The translations under genes and the position numbers were made by a program. From the NCBI GenBank assembly GCA_009746045.1, contig RPFO01000034.1:4371949-4435948 (forward strand): a stretch of 64,000 nucleotides of DNA, in the 5' to 3' direction. This stretch comes from Mesostigma viride (taxonomy: Eukaryota > Streptophyta > Mesostigmatophyceae > Mesostigmatales > Mesostigmataceae). Positions 1 through 10,294 of this stretch are shown one piece after another (the first letter of the stretch is position 1; each line of letters starts with the position of its first letter). Under the pieces are notes generated by a model. It did no database searches, had not been told where the DNA came from, and saw only the letters and a list, made by a program, of their open reading frames with translations.

Positions 1-699
1 CCTTACACATGTGTGCCACTGTTCAGGGCAAACTGGGGTGGTGGTCAGCCATCTGTGGGGCTCCCTTAGCTGTCATCAGCAGGGTCACCCATGATGTTCT
101 AGTCAAAATAAAATGCAGTCACATCAGGAAGTTGATCCATGACTGCCCCCCCTCATCCTCCATGGCCTGAATCTGATGGAAGACATCCACATACACAGTG
201 TCATGGACAGCTCCATGGAGAGCAGAACAATCAATCAGATGGGGGCACGGGAATCAGGGCTGTTTTTTCTCACCAACAGGTCAGATTACATGTCCCTCAC
301 TTCCTGGTACAGCAGGCTACACCGCAGAAAACCTGGCAGCAGCAACTCAGCTGAATGTCGTGCTGTGGTGTCTGCTGCATTGCATGCTCGTTCCCTGCAG
401 CACATGCTCACCTGGCTACAAACCCAGGCAGGCAGCACATGCAATGTCATCTCACATCTCTATACTGACAGCTATTCTGTGATCAGTTTTCTAACCAAGA
501 AATCTGTTTCTACTGCTGTCCACACTGACCTGGATTGGGTGATCCTCAAACAGGAGGCAACCTACTTTCCAGCTGGACTCATGTGGAAGATGAGGAAAAC
601 CCAGCAGACGCCTTAACCAAGCTGAGGGATGCTGCTGGCCAACAGTACCAGCTCCTCTTTCAGAACATGAACCCCTATGATATCAGAGTCAGTGTTTGA
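1..699 (+). pseudogene. RNase H domain of Family D pol, frameshifted
   Basis: Positions 28-165 read GKLGWWSAICGAPLA..., matching the RT-RNase H connector of Family C (GQLGWLAGTVRPDLS). The RNase H follows, with MDSSMESRT, SAECRA and YTDSYS carrying the D-E-D acidic residues of copia-like RNase H. The frame then slips by one base near 580 and resumes as HVEDEENPADALTK, the usual C-terminal signature, ending at the TGA at 697-699. In retrotransposons this domain degrades the RNA strand of the RNA/DNA hybrid. The slip suggests a dead copy. The closest relatives in this window are the RNase H domains at 20283-20837 and 28892-29400. Confidence 0.75.
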
Positions 700-1073
700 A
701 TAAATGACTGGCCATAGCACAGTACACAACCACCACACCCCCTTACCACAGCGATAGCTGCTGGGCGCCATAAAATTCAACACATTCGTTGTGGGGTGTG
801 AGTGCTGGCTAGGTCAGATTTGTATCCATTTGCAGCTTGAGGACACAAGCTTTGTATCCATTTACTTAATGTGTGCTTCAGTAACTGGCCAAACCAGCCA
901 GCTGTGTACACCTTATTTAATGTGCAATATAACACCTGGCCAGAACAGCCAGCTGTAACCAACCTGGCTCAACCAGCCATGTCTCTTTTGTACCCCTAAT
1001 CAACTTAAAAACAATAACAATAATGTTGGGGGTGCAGACCTGCATTAAGAAATAAATAATAAAACAATACTGG
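700..1073 (+). other. 3' UTR of Family D with short tandem motifs
   Basis: There is no gene here. The motif ACCAGCCAGCTGT with a 'TTTAATGTG' neighbour recurs between about 840 and 980 as a short degenerate tandem repeat. The A-rich stretch ending ACAATACTGG at 1073 sits directly before the LTR, where the polypurine tract should be. Confidence 0.45.
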
Positions 1074-1547
1074 AGTTAGTCTCCATGCTTTGCTGTAGAC
1101 TAAGTCTCAAAGGCATTGTGAATACAACGTATGAATAAGCCTTGTAAACCTACGTTGGTATGTGAATATAAATACCACGTGGGCTATGCAGATAGGAATG
1201 CTAGTCGAGTCGCATACGTTTCCCTAGATAGGTACTTTGGGTACTGAGGTACGTGACAGATGTCAGTACCCAGTATACGTAGTGTCCTGTCATTGGACGG
1301 TACTAGAGTATCCTAGATAGGGACCGTACTGCAGCGTGCATTGATCTGTGATCGCACGATGCAGTGACTAGACTGCTACCTGTCATCGTGTGGCCACGGG
1401 CCAACGGTCTGCACCCAACGGTCACTGGCGGCGCAGCCGGTGAGAGGAACGTTGATAAAGGGTAAACCTATTTTCTAATGAACCAAGCATTCATTGCTCC
1501 TTGCATTCACTGTGTCTTCAAGCAATATATCCCACCGCATTCTAACT
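1074..1547 (+). repeat. 3' LTR of Family D (AGTTAG...CTAACT)
   Basis: I place this 474-bp LTR by three facts. It begins AGTTAG and ends CTAACT, a 6-bp inverted terminal match like the AGTT...AACT ends of Families B and C. It is preceded by an A-rich tract ending CTGG, as B and C tracts end in TGG or GGG. Its right edge coincides with the break in the Family A pol frame. No second copy is in the window, so the boundaries are inferred. Confidence 0.55.
1167..1174 (+). promoter_or_regulatory. TATA-like box in the Family D LTR
   Basis: TATAAATA lies about 95 bp into the LTR in an AT-rich stretch, a normal place for the start of the genomic RNA. It is motif-level evidence only. Confidence 0.35.
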
Positions 1548-3702
1548 CAACCCACTCCTCCCTGGCTTTGGTAAAAGCTTCCAGCCACTTAAGAAACCCA
1601 ATCTGCGTCTGGCAGTCCCGTACAATATCATCATAGGACAGGGGAGACATGGATGCAACATCCCATCTACCAAGCCCAAACGCTGAAGGGTGTAGCTTTT
1701 GAGAGTGTATGAGGTCTTCCACACATGGTTCCTGACCTGGGAGGTACTTGGGCTTAACTGCATGGATGGCAGCATCCAACCCAGTGCTAATCTGGCTCAA
1801 AGGGATTTTAAAATGATCTAGAGGTACCTGTCCTACCCCTGCCACACTCAACCTCCCAGCTGAGATGACAACACCAGGGTAAGATACAAAAGGTTCCCCT
1901 AACAGGGCATTCCCTGAGTAACCCTCAACCACCTGAAATGGAGTGGGCATACCCAAGATTTGAATGCTCACCTGACCTTTGACCTGCATTTTTGTTTTGC
2001 CTGAAAAATCTGACACTCTAGTAGCCCATGGTGAGGCCTTCATTTTCAGACCAGATACAGCTGCTGCACTGATGATACTCACCTGTGCTTGGGTGTCTAC
2101 AGCCAAAATACTAGGATCTTGACCTGCATCCCCTACAGCATTGACTTGTGCTGCACCTGTTGCCACAACTGCTTTAGTGTTGTGTGCCTTGTGCAAGGCC
2201 TTAAGAATCTCAGCAAATGACTTCCTGGGAACGACAGGATCTGCTCTATCTTGTGACTCCTCCAGGTGTGAGGGAGGTGCTACCTGCTGCTCACCCTGTG
2301 CACCGTCCTCCTGCCCAGGTGGACTATTGGGTTGTAGTGGGGCTGCACTACTGAGGAACACAGGAGCTTCTACTGTGGAACTAGTGCTTGCATCAATGAC
2401 GTCCTTAGCCAATTCATTGGGTGAGATCAATCCACCAGACTCCTGCTCTGAATCCATGTCCAAGAATTCTACCCCTGACACGTCTGCCAGTGGTGGGTAA
2501 TAAAGCTTGAGTCTATGCTTGCTGACCACACGCTCTCTGTCATGTTGTATAGTGACTGCAGTCCCTTCTTCATGAATTTTAGTGACTACAGCTGGACCGT
2601 GCCATCTGGCAGAGTGTGCTCTTCCTCTGTCACCCTCTCTGAAAAACAACACATGGTCCCCCACTTCAAACACAGGCCTGGCATTATTTTTGTCTTTCTT
2701 TGCCAGCAACTTGGCTAAGTGCTGCCTTTGTGTGTTGTAGTGAGTGTGTACCTCTGAAGCATAGCTGCCTGACTGAAGGCCAGTTGGGGTGATTTCCCCA
2801 AAAGGTGAGGACATTATTGGTTTGGCGTTTAGCTGGGTAGTCACCCCTGCTGCCCAAGATGCCCTGTCAGCATAGCTACCAGAGTCAGCCAACCTGGATG
2901 GCATTTTTCTTATCACATCCCTGATGGCTCTCATGGTACGTTCTACCAACCCCTGACGTTCATGATCTTGAGCCCCAGACACTTCTATCTTGGGCAGATC
3001 ATTCCTGTCCTGGATGCAGAGAAACTGCTGATCCAGCATTACTTTTTCAATGGGGTGAAAACGTGCCAAGGCTATCTGTAAAGCTCTGTGCAGCTGCTCT
3101 TTATCCATCCCAGGCAGAGGCTCCACTACCACAAACCTTGACCAGGCATCCTTTATGACTAGGTAGTATACCGTGTCCTTCACCACGTGTATAACATCCC
3201 CAACCAGTTTGCCTCTAGCCAGTGGTGGTGTGGCCACATGCCATTTTCTGGGCTTAGGAGCATATAGCTGACGTTGCTCACAGTGCTTACGTACGTGCCT
3301 GCACATCTGTTCCAGATCATGGCCTTGTATTTTATTGGCTAGCCTTTCAGCCACAGCCTCATGGCCCATAACCTTGTGCAGTTGCTCTGCTAGAGCACCA
3401 TACGTGATTACCTTTTCTGCTGCTGCACTAAGGGAAGCTATGGTGGGGTCACGCATCATGTGTGACAGTGTCATGTCATATGCCACTTCCCAATCCACAT
3501 CATCACACTCAGGCAACACTTGGCAGACAGAAGGTAACAGGAAACCATTTGTGAAAAATGGTGAGGGTAGCTTACAGGAGTCTCCCTGGTCTGCCGCCCC
3601 CGCGCGGTTGTATAGCGCCCTGGCGTGTTCTTGTTGTGCCTGGGAGCCGTGCAGCGCGCTCCTGCTGCAATGGGGTGACGTGTTTTCCAACATCCAGGAC
3701 AA
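1548..3702 (-). CDS. Family A pol: integrase then protease, RT cut off
   Basis: One open frame read on the minus strand. Near residue 100 is an HHCC-like zinc module. The integrase core follows: GDVIHV and YYLVIKDAWSRF, then VMLDQQF, then GLVERTMRAI with the catalytic Glu near residue 254. Next is an SH3-like or GPY/F-like tail (HGPAVVTKI...). The protease comes after the integrase, with VDTQAQVSIIS (Asp near residue 536) and ALLGEPFV. The frame reaches the RT approach (WLEAFTKAREEWVE) and then diverges at 1547, where the Family D LTR appears. Open-frame sequence beyond that point (to 1507) is LTR, not pol. The Q in DTQA replaces the usual Gly of retropepsins. Confidence 0.75.
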
Positions 3703-4592
3703 ACATCCACGTCAGAACCATAGTCGGGTTTGCCCTTCCAGCAATCATCTTTTAGGTGCCCCTTACAAAGGCACCTAGTGCAATGTTTGGTGGGGTCATG
3801 AGGCAACCTCTTGTCCCCCCCTGCTGGCTTAGCACCCCCTGGCTTGCTAGCTCCCCCACTTTGTTTTCTGTTTTTGTTGTTATTATTCTTCCCCCCCCCT
3901 TGTTTCCACCTCCCCCACTTTTGTTGTTTTTGTTTTTATCCCCCCCCATTACCGCCTTTACCTGGGCCACCAGCGACTGCATCTGCTTTTTGGAGAGCCC
4001 CGTACCTGAGGCTTCCTCCCCCTTTACCTGCTTCACCTTTACATCCTTGGCTGCAGCAGCAAATGGCTCTAGGCGTTGCTGCACATAAGCCATTGCCTTC
4101 CTGAAGTCCTCCCACTTATCCTTCAGACCTGCCAGTATGACTGACAGGGTGGTAGGGTCCAGTTCTGCCTTTTGTAGCCACAGGTGTACTAGGTACTTGG
4201 CATTGAGCTTCTTCAGCTCCTCATCCCCCTCTATGTACATGACATACTTTTGTTGTCACTCACATAGTCACGCTTATTGACCTTATACGCCTCTATCCAC
4301 TGGAAGCCCTTAAGTACTTCTAAGTGCTCCCCCGTGGTAACAAGTGCCCTAAGGTCTACCATGAACTGCGCCCACAAAACATTTTCTGCCACATCTACGT
4401 ACCCGCTGCTGGCACGCTTTTGGTACAATTGTACCAACTGCTGGATAGGCTTGGCAGATTGATGGATGGGTGTGGATGCACGCAGGGATGCAAACCAATC
4501 ACGCACATTATCACTAGCATACGCATGTGACAACTTAAACAACCACTCCCTAGCTTCATCCTGGGTATGGCCCTCTGGCAAACCCGGGAACA
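3471..4592 (-). pseudogene. Family A gag, C-terminal half with zinc knuckle, frameshifted
   Basis: Two minus-strand frames cover a Gag-like protein. FPGLPEGHTQDEAREWLFKL starts at 4592, and AKYLVHLWLQKAELD continues with YVQQRL and a Lys/Gly-rich stretch. A third frame (from 3806) carries the CCHC knuckle CTRCLCKGHLKDDC followed by a second Cys/His cluster, CPGCWKTRHPIAAGARC. Frame shifts near 4240 and 3800, the second close to runs of C and G, separate the pieces. Gag packages element RNA, and the knuckles bind nucleic acid. The N-terminal half lies 21.9 kb away at 26473-27954 because Family B inserted between codons for KL and VFPG. Confidence 0.7.
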
Positions 4593-4597
4593 CTAGC

Positions 4598-5285
4598 AGT
4601 TAACGCCAAGCGCATAGGCGTGATCCTGATTCGGCATTTCTCTGCGATTCCAGCTGCACCGGAACGAGTTCATTCCGACAAGTATCAAGAAAGTTATGGC
4701 ATTCCGACTTCCCGGTCGCGCGCGAGCGCGAGCCGGCTGTTCTTCTAAGTCAGACGTGAATATTTGCCGACGACATATGGGGTCGACAGTAATTCCTGGG
4801 CTGACAGGAATTAGGTGCTAAACCTACGACGGTATTGGATTAATACGTCGTACGCAGGAAATAGGAACCTTAACCTGTGGTCTGTTGGCACCGCAGGCTT
4901 AGTCCTAGGTGCAGATGCAATAGTCACTGTGGACTGTGCTCTGTGGTCACTGTACCTGTATGGCAGACCTACTGTATAGGAACTGGGCGCTGTACAGGTA
5001 GTGAATACTGTACCGGGAGTGTTATTACTGAGCAGGCCTCCTAGGCTGCTCAGGACTAGCAAGCACAGTGCACAAGTATATAAAGAATAGGCCAGTGCCA
5101 ATTGGGCATCTCTTGCGAGCCCGCCTCACGTGTGTTGCCTTGACTTGGCAAACGCGTGTACAAGCCTCAAGTGTGTGAGCGCTGTAACATTATCCAATTT
5201 TAACAAAGCTCCGTTTCCAACCATATTCACACATTGCTGCATTGCAACCATATCCTTACATATTGCGTTCATAAGAACGTTAACT
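4598..5285 (+). repeat. 5' LTR of outer Family B
   Basis: It matches the 3' LTR at 25780-26467 in length and nearly throughout. Both share variants such as CATAGGCGTGATCCTG and AATATTTGCCGACGAC that differ from the inner copy's LTRs. The ends are AGTTAACG and CGTTAACT. The sequence CGGTCGCGCGCGAGCGCGAGCCG in the 5' part can form a G+C-rich hairpin. Confidence 0.9.
5077..5084 (+). promoter_or_regulatory. TATA box in outer Family B 5' LTR
   Basis: TATATAAA is conserved in all four Family B LTRs (also 10083, 16774 and 26259), about 480 bp from the LTR start. It is the likely core promoter for plus-strand genomic RNA. Confidence 0.55.
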
Positions 5286-5378
5286 CAAATTACAAGCAGT
5301 CTCGACGGAACGGCCAGGAGGGTCGTTGCTGGTTGCGGCGTGCAGCGTTGACGACGCGAGAAGCTCGTCCGGTGGTGA

Positions 5379-6299
5379 ATGGTGCAGGAAGAACAACGGC
5401 AGCAGAATTTCCGGTTTCGGCAGTCTGCTGGTGGTTCAATTTCGCCTGAATTGCGTCGTGTCGTTCGAGATTTATCTTTATTGCTTGCAGATCGTCCACC
5501 TGTTAATCGCAACTTCGTGCAATTCGTCGACGACCAGGTCGAGGATTGGGAGCGGATTCTGCGGCACGTCCAAACCATCGTCATTCCGGAGCACCGGAGC
5601 ATCGACGACATCGAGCAAGAGCTGCACGGTTTGGTCGGCATCCAGACAGTGATTACAGCATTAGCTGAGCGGGTGCGTGCGGAGTTGGCGGCTAGGCGAG
5701 GAGAGGCTGCGGAGGCAGCTGGTGCAGTGCGACACGAGTTCGTGCCGGCAGCAGCGGGTGCGGGTGTACCACGTACGTTCGCAGGCGTAATCGGCGACGA
5801 GGGTGTTGCAGCGGGACCAGTTCGACGAGAGTGACGCGGAGCGGAGCGCTACAGGCGGCTGGCAGAGGTCGAGGCGGCAGCGGAAGCCATCACCGGAGGA
5901 CAGCGTGCGGCACGAGTCGGCAGGTTTCCGGAGCGAGCAAGGGTTCCTTTTCAGGAACTGCCCCAACCCCTTCGCGTTCGTGTGACGCGTTGGGAAGAGT
6001 TCGCCCCTCTTGGTTACGATAGTGACCTTGAGGTGGGAGCAGTGGGCGTCGCTGGGCTAGGCGACGAGGCGCTTGGCGACCACGAGGTGCCAAGATACAA
6101 TCCGCGGGGTGCCAACGACGGGTTGTCACCTGTCTACTATACTAACGGTGACGATTCTGTCATCGCGGGCCGACAGCGGGTCGACGACGGCGCAGCGGGT
6201 AGCAGGGTGCCAGAGCTGATTGTTGTGAGCGACAGCGACAGCGACAGCGACAAGGAGAACCAGGACGCGCCCGGGGGCGACCGTGGTGGTCTTGACTGA
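5379..6299 (+). pseudogene. Family B ORF1, unknown, upstream of gag
   Basis: A reading frame of about 306 codons starts at MVQEEQRQQNF and runs to 5834. It shifts frame near 5850 and continues as ERYRRLAEVEAAAEAITGG..., then TRWEEFAPLGYDSD..., ending in a Ser/Asp run (SDSDSDSDKENQ). The protein is charged, probably helical and coiled-coil, with an acidic tail. I recognise no domain. It lies between the 5' LTR and the gag-like ORF, so it could be an extra leader protein or an N-terminal Gag part whose link to gag was lost. The frameshift means this copy is broken. Confidence 0.5.
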
Positions 6300-6401
6300 G
6301 TGGTAACACTTGGCATTTTCCCTTCTTGTTCAGTAGCTTATATTGCTTTAATTGCTGCTTGGCCACTTGGCTGGCTGTAGCAGATCTGAACAGAGGCCAT
6401 C

Positions 6402-7314
6402 ATGAGTGAGGGAGCTATTGACCAACAAGCGCGCCTTATGGGCTTTGCGCGGCGCGGCGCTGGGATGGATGGACGCGATGGACGCGATGGACGCGGTGAC
6501 GGCCAGGCGCTGGGAGACCAGGCTGCGCTGCCAGATGATCAGAGCCAAGGATCTCAGGGCGGTCAGAACGCGCCAGCTGCAGATCAAGCGGCACCTAAGC
6601 GACCGACCGTGGCTGAGGGGTACGCGGTGCTCGGCCAGTTTCAGTCCATCAAGGACAATTGGCAGCCCCGGGACGCTGAGAGGATGTTAGAGGGCATGAA
6701 CTTGTACACGGACATCTACACCGGTGACAAGCTTCGCATCCTGGCGTCTAGTGCCTACATAAGGCAGTCGGCGAGGCGGCTGTTCAAGTTTGTTCGGGAG
6801 CGACACACGGCGGGAGACACCTGGGCTGCGTTTATGACGCGACTCAGGGTGTTCCTGAGTGACAAGAGGACCATAGATGGGTCTCACCTGAAGCAAGAAT
6901 ACCTGGACTACAAGCCCATCAAGGGGCAGCTAGTGGTCCACGCCTTTGAAGACTTCGTCAAGCTGAGGGAGGACGCCATGGCCAAGGGATTCTTCGTTGC
7001 AGATCGGATGGCCATGGGCGACTTTCTCAAGTCGCTGCAGCTGGATCCGGTCACCATGGATAATGTGACCATCCACATGCGACAGGTCCATGGCTGGGCA
7101 GCCATGACGGACCAGTTGTATGAGTGTTTCAGCGGCAAGTACGTAGGTGGTAAGCGCCCACGTCAAGGGGACGAGGAGGCCGCTGAACCTGCGGTTAAGT
7201 CCATGAGGGGATCGGGCCACGGGGGCCCAGCGTCCTCGAGAGGGCCTGAGACCTCTTCAAGGGGTCGAGGAAGGTCCAGGAGGGGGCGTGACAGAAGGGC
7301 TGGACGGGGGACAC
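6402..7314 (+). pseudogene. Family B gag, N-terminal part, interrupted by inner Family B copy
   Basis: It starts MSEGAIDQQARLMGF with a short GRDGRDGR repeat. A Gag-like helical region follows (VLGQFQSIKDNWQPRDAERM, then LDYKPIKGQLVVHAFEDFVK and LQLDPVTMDNVTIHMRQ), ending in an Arg/Gly-rich tail. The inner copy breaks the frame at 7314. The missing C-terminus is at 16986-17240, joined across the TSD GACAC. The two halves are one base out of frame at a G run beside the junction, so either an indel occurred or the copy was already dead. The ATG at 6402 follows an in-frame stop region and fits a new initiation. Confidence 0.7.
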
Positions 7315-7750
7315 AGTTAACGCCAAGCGCATTGGCGTGTTCCTGATTCGGCATATCTCTACGATTCCAGCGGCACCGGAACGAGTTCATTCCGACAAGT
7401 ATCAAGAAAGTTATGGTGTTCCGACTTCCCGGTCGCGCGCGAGCGCGAGCCGGCTATTCTTCTAAGTCGTGCGTGAATATGTGCCGACGGCATATGGGGT
7501 CAACAGTAATTCCTGGGCTGACAGGAGTTAGGTGCTGAACCTACGACGGTATTGGATTAATACGTCGTACGCAGGAAATAGGAACCTTAACCTGTGGTCT
7601 GTTGGTACCGCAGGCTTAGTCCTGGACTATTGGGTGCAGACGCAATAATCACTGTGGACTGTACTCTGTGGTCACTGTGCCTGTATGGCAGACCTACTGT
7701 ATAGGATCTGGACGCTGTACAGGTTGTTAATACTGTACCGGGGGTGTTAA

Positions 7751-10027
7751 GGGGAGGGGACATGCCTAAAGGGCACTTTTCTGGAAACCATACCTATGCA
7801 TGTGCTAAAAATCCAATGATGATTGGGGACCATAAATATGATTTTAAAAAAAAATTCCAGCCACTTGGGGGGGGTACTAGCCCCCACCATACACCGGTAA
7901 CGCGCTAAAAATAGAAAAAGACGCTATTTTAGTCACATTTTCCCTAGGACAATGGGCAAACATATTGGGACCAAATCATATATTCCCGCATAGTTCCCCC
8001 ACTTTTTAGAAATTCTACCTAGTTGGCACCAAGAAATAAGCATGTTTACTCACGTTGATGGATTTCCCGCAAAACAGGTACTTTTTTAATCAAAAAAAAA
8101 AAAATCAAATCATAAACACATCATATCATGCTCCACCATATATTCCCAAATATTACAGGTGGGGGGACATGCAGCCCCAAATTTTCAGGTCATTCTGACA
8201 AGCGCAGCTCTAGTTGATGGATTTCCTAGGTAGCCACCTGTGACGAAGCTAAGGGAGGTTTTTTAGTGTATCTTACCACATAAACACCCCTTAATCCATC
8301 CAAACCATGCAAAAACTGGCCAAACCACATGCTGCCAACCTCTGCACATATGGTACCTCCTATGTTCAAGGTTTGACGCCATTCTGACAAGAACTGCCCA
8401 AGTTACAAGCATTCCAAGACGGCCACCCATGTAGACACTACAAGGACATAAGAGTAACCATTCAGCCACACTAGCACCTCCTTCTTCATCAAAGACATCT
8501 GCAAACTGACCAAAGCACACATAATTAACTCTTGCATGCTGACGGCAACGCATGCTCAACGTGGGGGGTCATTGTGACAAGAACTACTCAAGTTGATGGG
8601 TTTCCTATATGACCACCTGACAAGGCGCTAAGGACCACTCAGTAAGTTAGTGACCCCACAGCTAGTGCCACTTCATATGCCATCCAACATGCACCAAAAC
8701 CATGCTGAGTATGTTTACAATGTACGAAGGGGTGGCCACGCACCTCATACGTCTTCATCATCCCTCCAGCATGGCCAGCCTTGTAAATATGTTCATAGCC
8801 TTGACGATGGTAGCCCTAATATGCCTAAGCAGCATTTCCTATGTTTCTCCTAGGTTAGAGTGTAAGGTTGATGACAACCATAATCAACTCAACAACACCT
8901 CCTAAACTGTCCTCCCCGGCATGGATGACAAACTGGGACTATGGAGGGCAAGGAACCAAGTAGGAACATGGTATATATAGCTTGCATGCAGTCATGCATG
9001 TCAACCATGGTTGGCTCAGCACATTGTAGTCTTGTCACATCATCATAACAAAGGAAAGCTCAAACAACCATTGGTGCCAGCTATCTACATGCAGTCACAC
9101 AAATGCAATATCTCCAACATCATCATCACTCAAACACTTCCATCCCTGCACGATAAAATGCAAAGAAACCATTGGCGGCCCTTCAGCGCATGAGCGCTGT
9201 GATGCCGCTGCGAAGAGAGGGTGCGTCACTCTCACACGAGAAGCGTCCATACGCACAACATCCTTGCCGGAACACGTTTTATGAAATGCCTTATACCTTC
9301 CCGAAGAGCTATAGGCTGCGACTGAAGCGGCCCTGATCACGACATCAACGAAAACAATCTAAAGCTGCCAGGTATTCGACAACACAACGGCAAGCGACGG
9401 CGAGATAGCTGGCGGAAACTGCCCAAAAAGAACAAAAAATACCTCGAACGACGAGCTCATAGAAGAAAGCACTGATAGCAGATAACATTCGCGACAAATC
9501 TGAACCTCGCCCTCGTAAATCCCTCGCCCAGGCGCGCAACAACAGCCGTTCTTCCATGGACAGGTCAGACACGCACTGCGCAGGTCTGAACAATTACTTA
9601 CCGATAATGGCCGAAAATCTGGCAAAAAGCACCAGCTCGGTTTAGAATTCGATGCAACCGATATTAACGCCTGCCTCACGGTCAGAACAACCCCAAAAAC
9701 CCCGATTTTACGGCCGCTATCATGAATTCTATTTCATTCCGCGCGACCAAAAAATTCAGATTACCCCCCATGCCGATGGCGTAAAAAAACAACCGCGATA
9801 TTGTCAACCAGCTGATTTCCGCCACAAACTAACATCATAAACTCATCGTCTTTTAGATTCGAGTAAAATTTTTGCATTTCGCCTGCCCTAGTGTGGTAGT
9901 TTCGCCTGAACGCAGTCGCCATGGCCACTTCCGCAAGAGGTGCGCGCACCGTGCACGTGAAATTTATGACCTTCGGTTCCGGCGCGAATTTTTTGGCGCC
10001 AAAAAATTCGGGCATGTCCCGTCCCCT
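7751..10027. mobile_element. TTAA-type DNA transposon, non-autonomous
   Basis: The terminal inverted repeats are GGGGAGGGGACATGCC (7751-7766) and its complement at 10012-10027, with one mismatch in 16. TTAA flanks both sides (7747-7750 and 10028-10031), while the empty site in the sister LTR has a single TTAA. The element is 2277 bp and has no transposase-like frame. A TTAA target occurs in piggyBac and Kolobok superfamilies; the G-rich termini do not decide between them for me. The interior holds diverged tandem units around 8190-8650 and an AT-rich left third. Confidence 0.88.
8190..8650. repeat. Degenerate tandem repeat inside the TTAA transposon
   Basis: A unit of about 180-190 bp recurs near 8190, 8390 and 8570, each with CATTxTGACAAG, then AGTTGATGG or a variant, TTCC, and ACCACC. 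Subterminal repeats can be transposase binding sites, but that role is inference. Confidence 0.5.
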
Positions 10028-10294
10028 TAATACTGAGCAGGCCTACGAGGCTGCTCAGGCCTAGCAAAGCACAGTGCACAAGTATATAAAGAATAGGCCA
10101 GTGCCAACTGATTAGATCTCTTGCGAGCCCGTCTCACGTGTGTTGCCTTGACTTGGCAAACTCGTGTCTAAGCACTCACGTGCACGAGTGCTGTAAGCCT
10201 ATATATTTTTACCAAGCTCCATTCCAACCATTCTCATGATGAATCTATCCGCGCGCATTGGAATCTGTCTATCCCTACACATTGCGCTTTAACT

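Larger units (their letters stand above)
1..1547 (+). mobile_element. Family D LTR retrotransposon, 3' part only
   Basis: This is the 3' end of a plus-strand retrotransposon that enters from outside the window. In order it has the end of an RT/RNase H linker, an RNase H domain, a 3' UTR and an LTR. The LTR boundary at 1547 falls where the minus-strand Family A pol frame loses similarity to its relatives, just after its conserved EEWVE. I infer that this element inserted into the Family A RT start. The other end and TSD are off-window, so the insertion cannot be confirmed here. The expected right TSD would be CAACC at 1548-1552. Confidence 0.65.
7315..10294 (+). repeat. 5' LTR of inner Family B, split by a DNA transposon
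   Basis: The LTR halves are 7315-7750 and 10028-10294. Joined, they read through as in the intact 3' LTR, where the sequence around 16716 is GGGGGTGTTAATACTGAGC. The right end is GCGCTTTAACT, after which the internal sequence CAAATTACAA begins, as it does after the outer 5' LTR. A TATATAAA box is at 10083-10090. Confidence 0.88.

Noticed and set aside
1024-1420. An LTR from TGTTGGGGGTGCAGACC to GGTCTGCACCCAACG
   Set aside because: The ends match inversely, but AGTTAG...CTAACT at 1074-1547 fits the ends of the related families, has an A-rich tract before it, and its right edge coincides with the break in the Family A pol frame.
1507-1547. The last 13 or so codons of the Family A pol frame as part of RT
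   Set aside because: They do not align with the RT of B or C and lie within the inferred Family D LTR.
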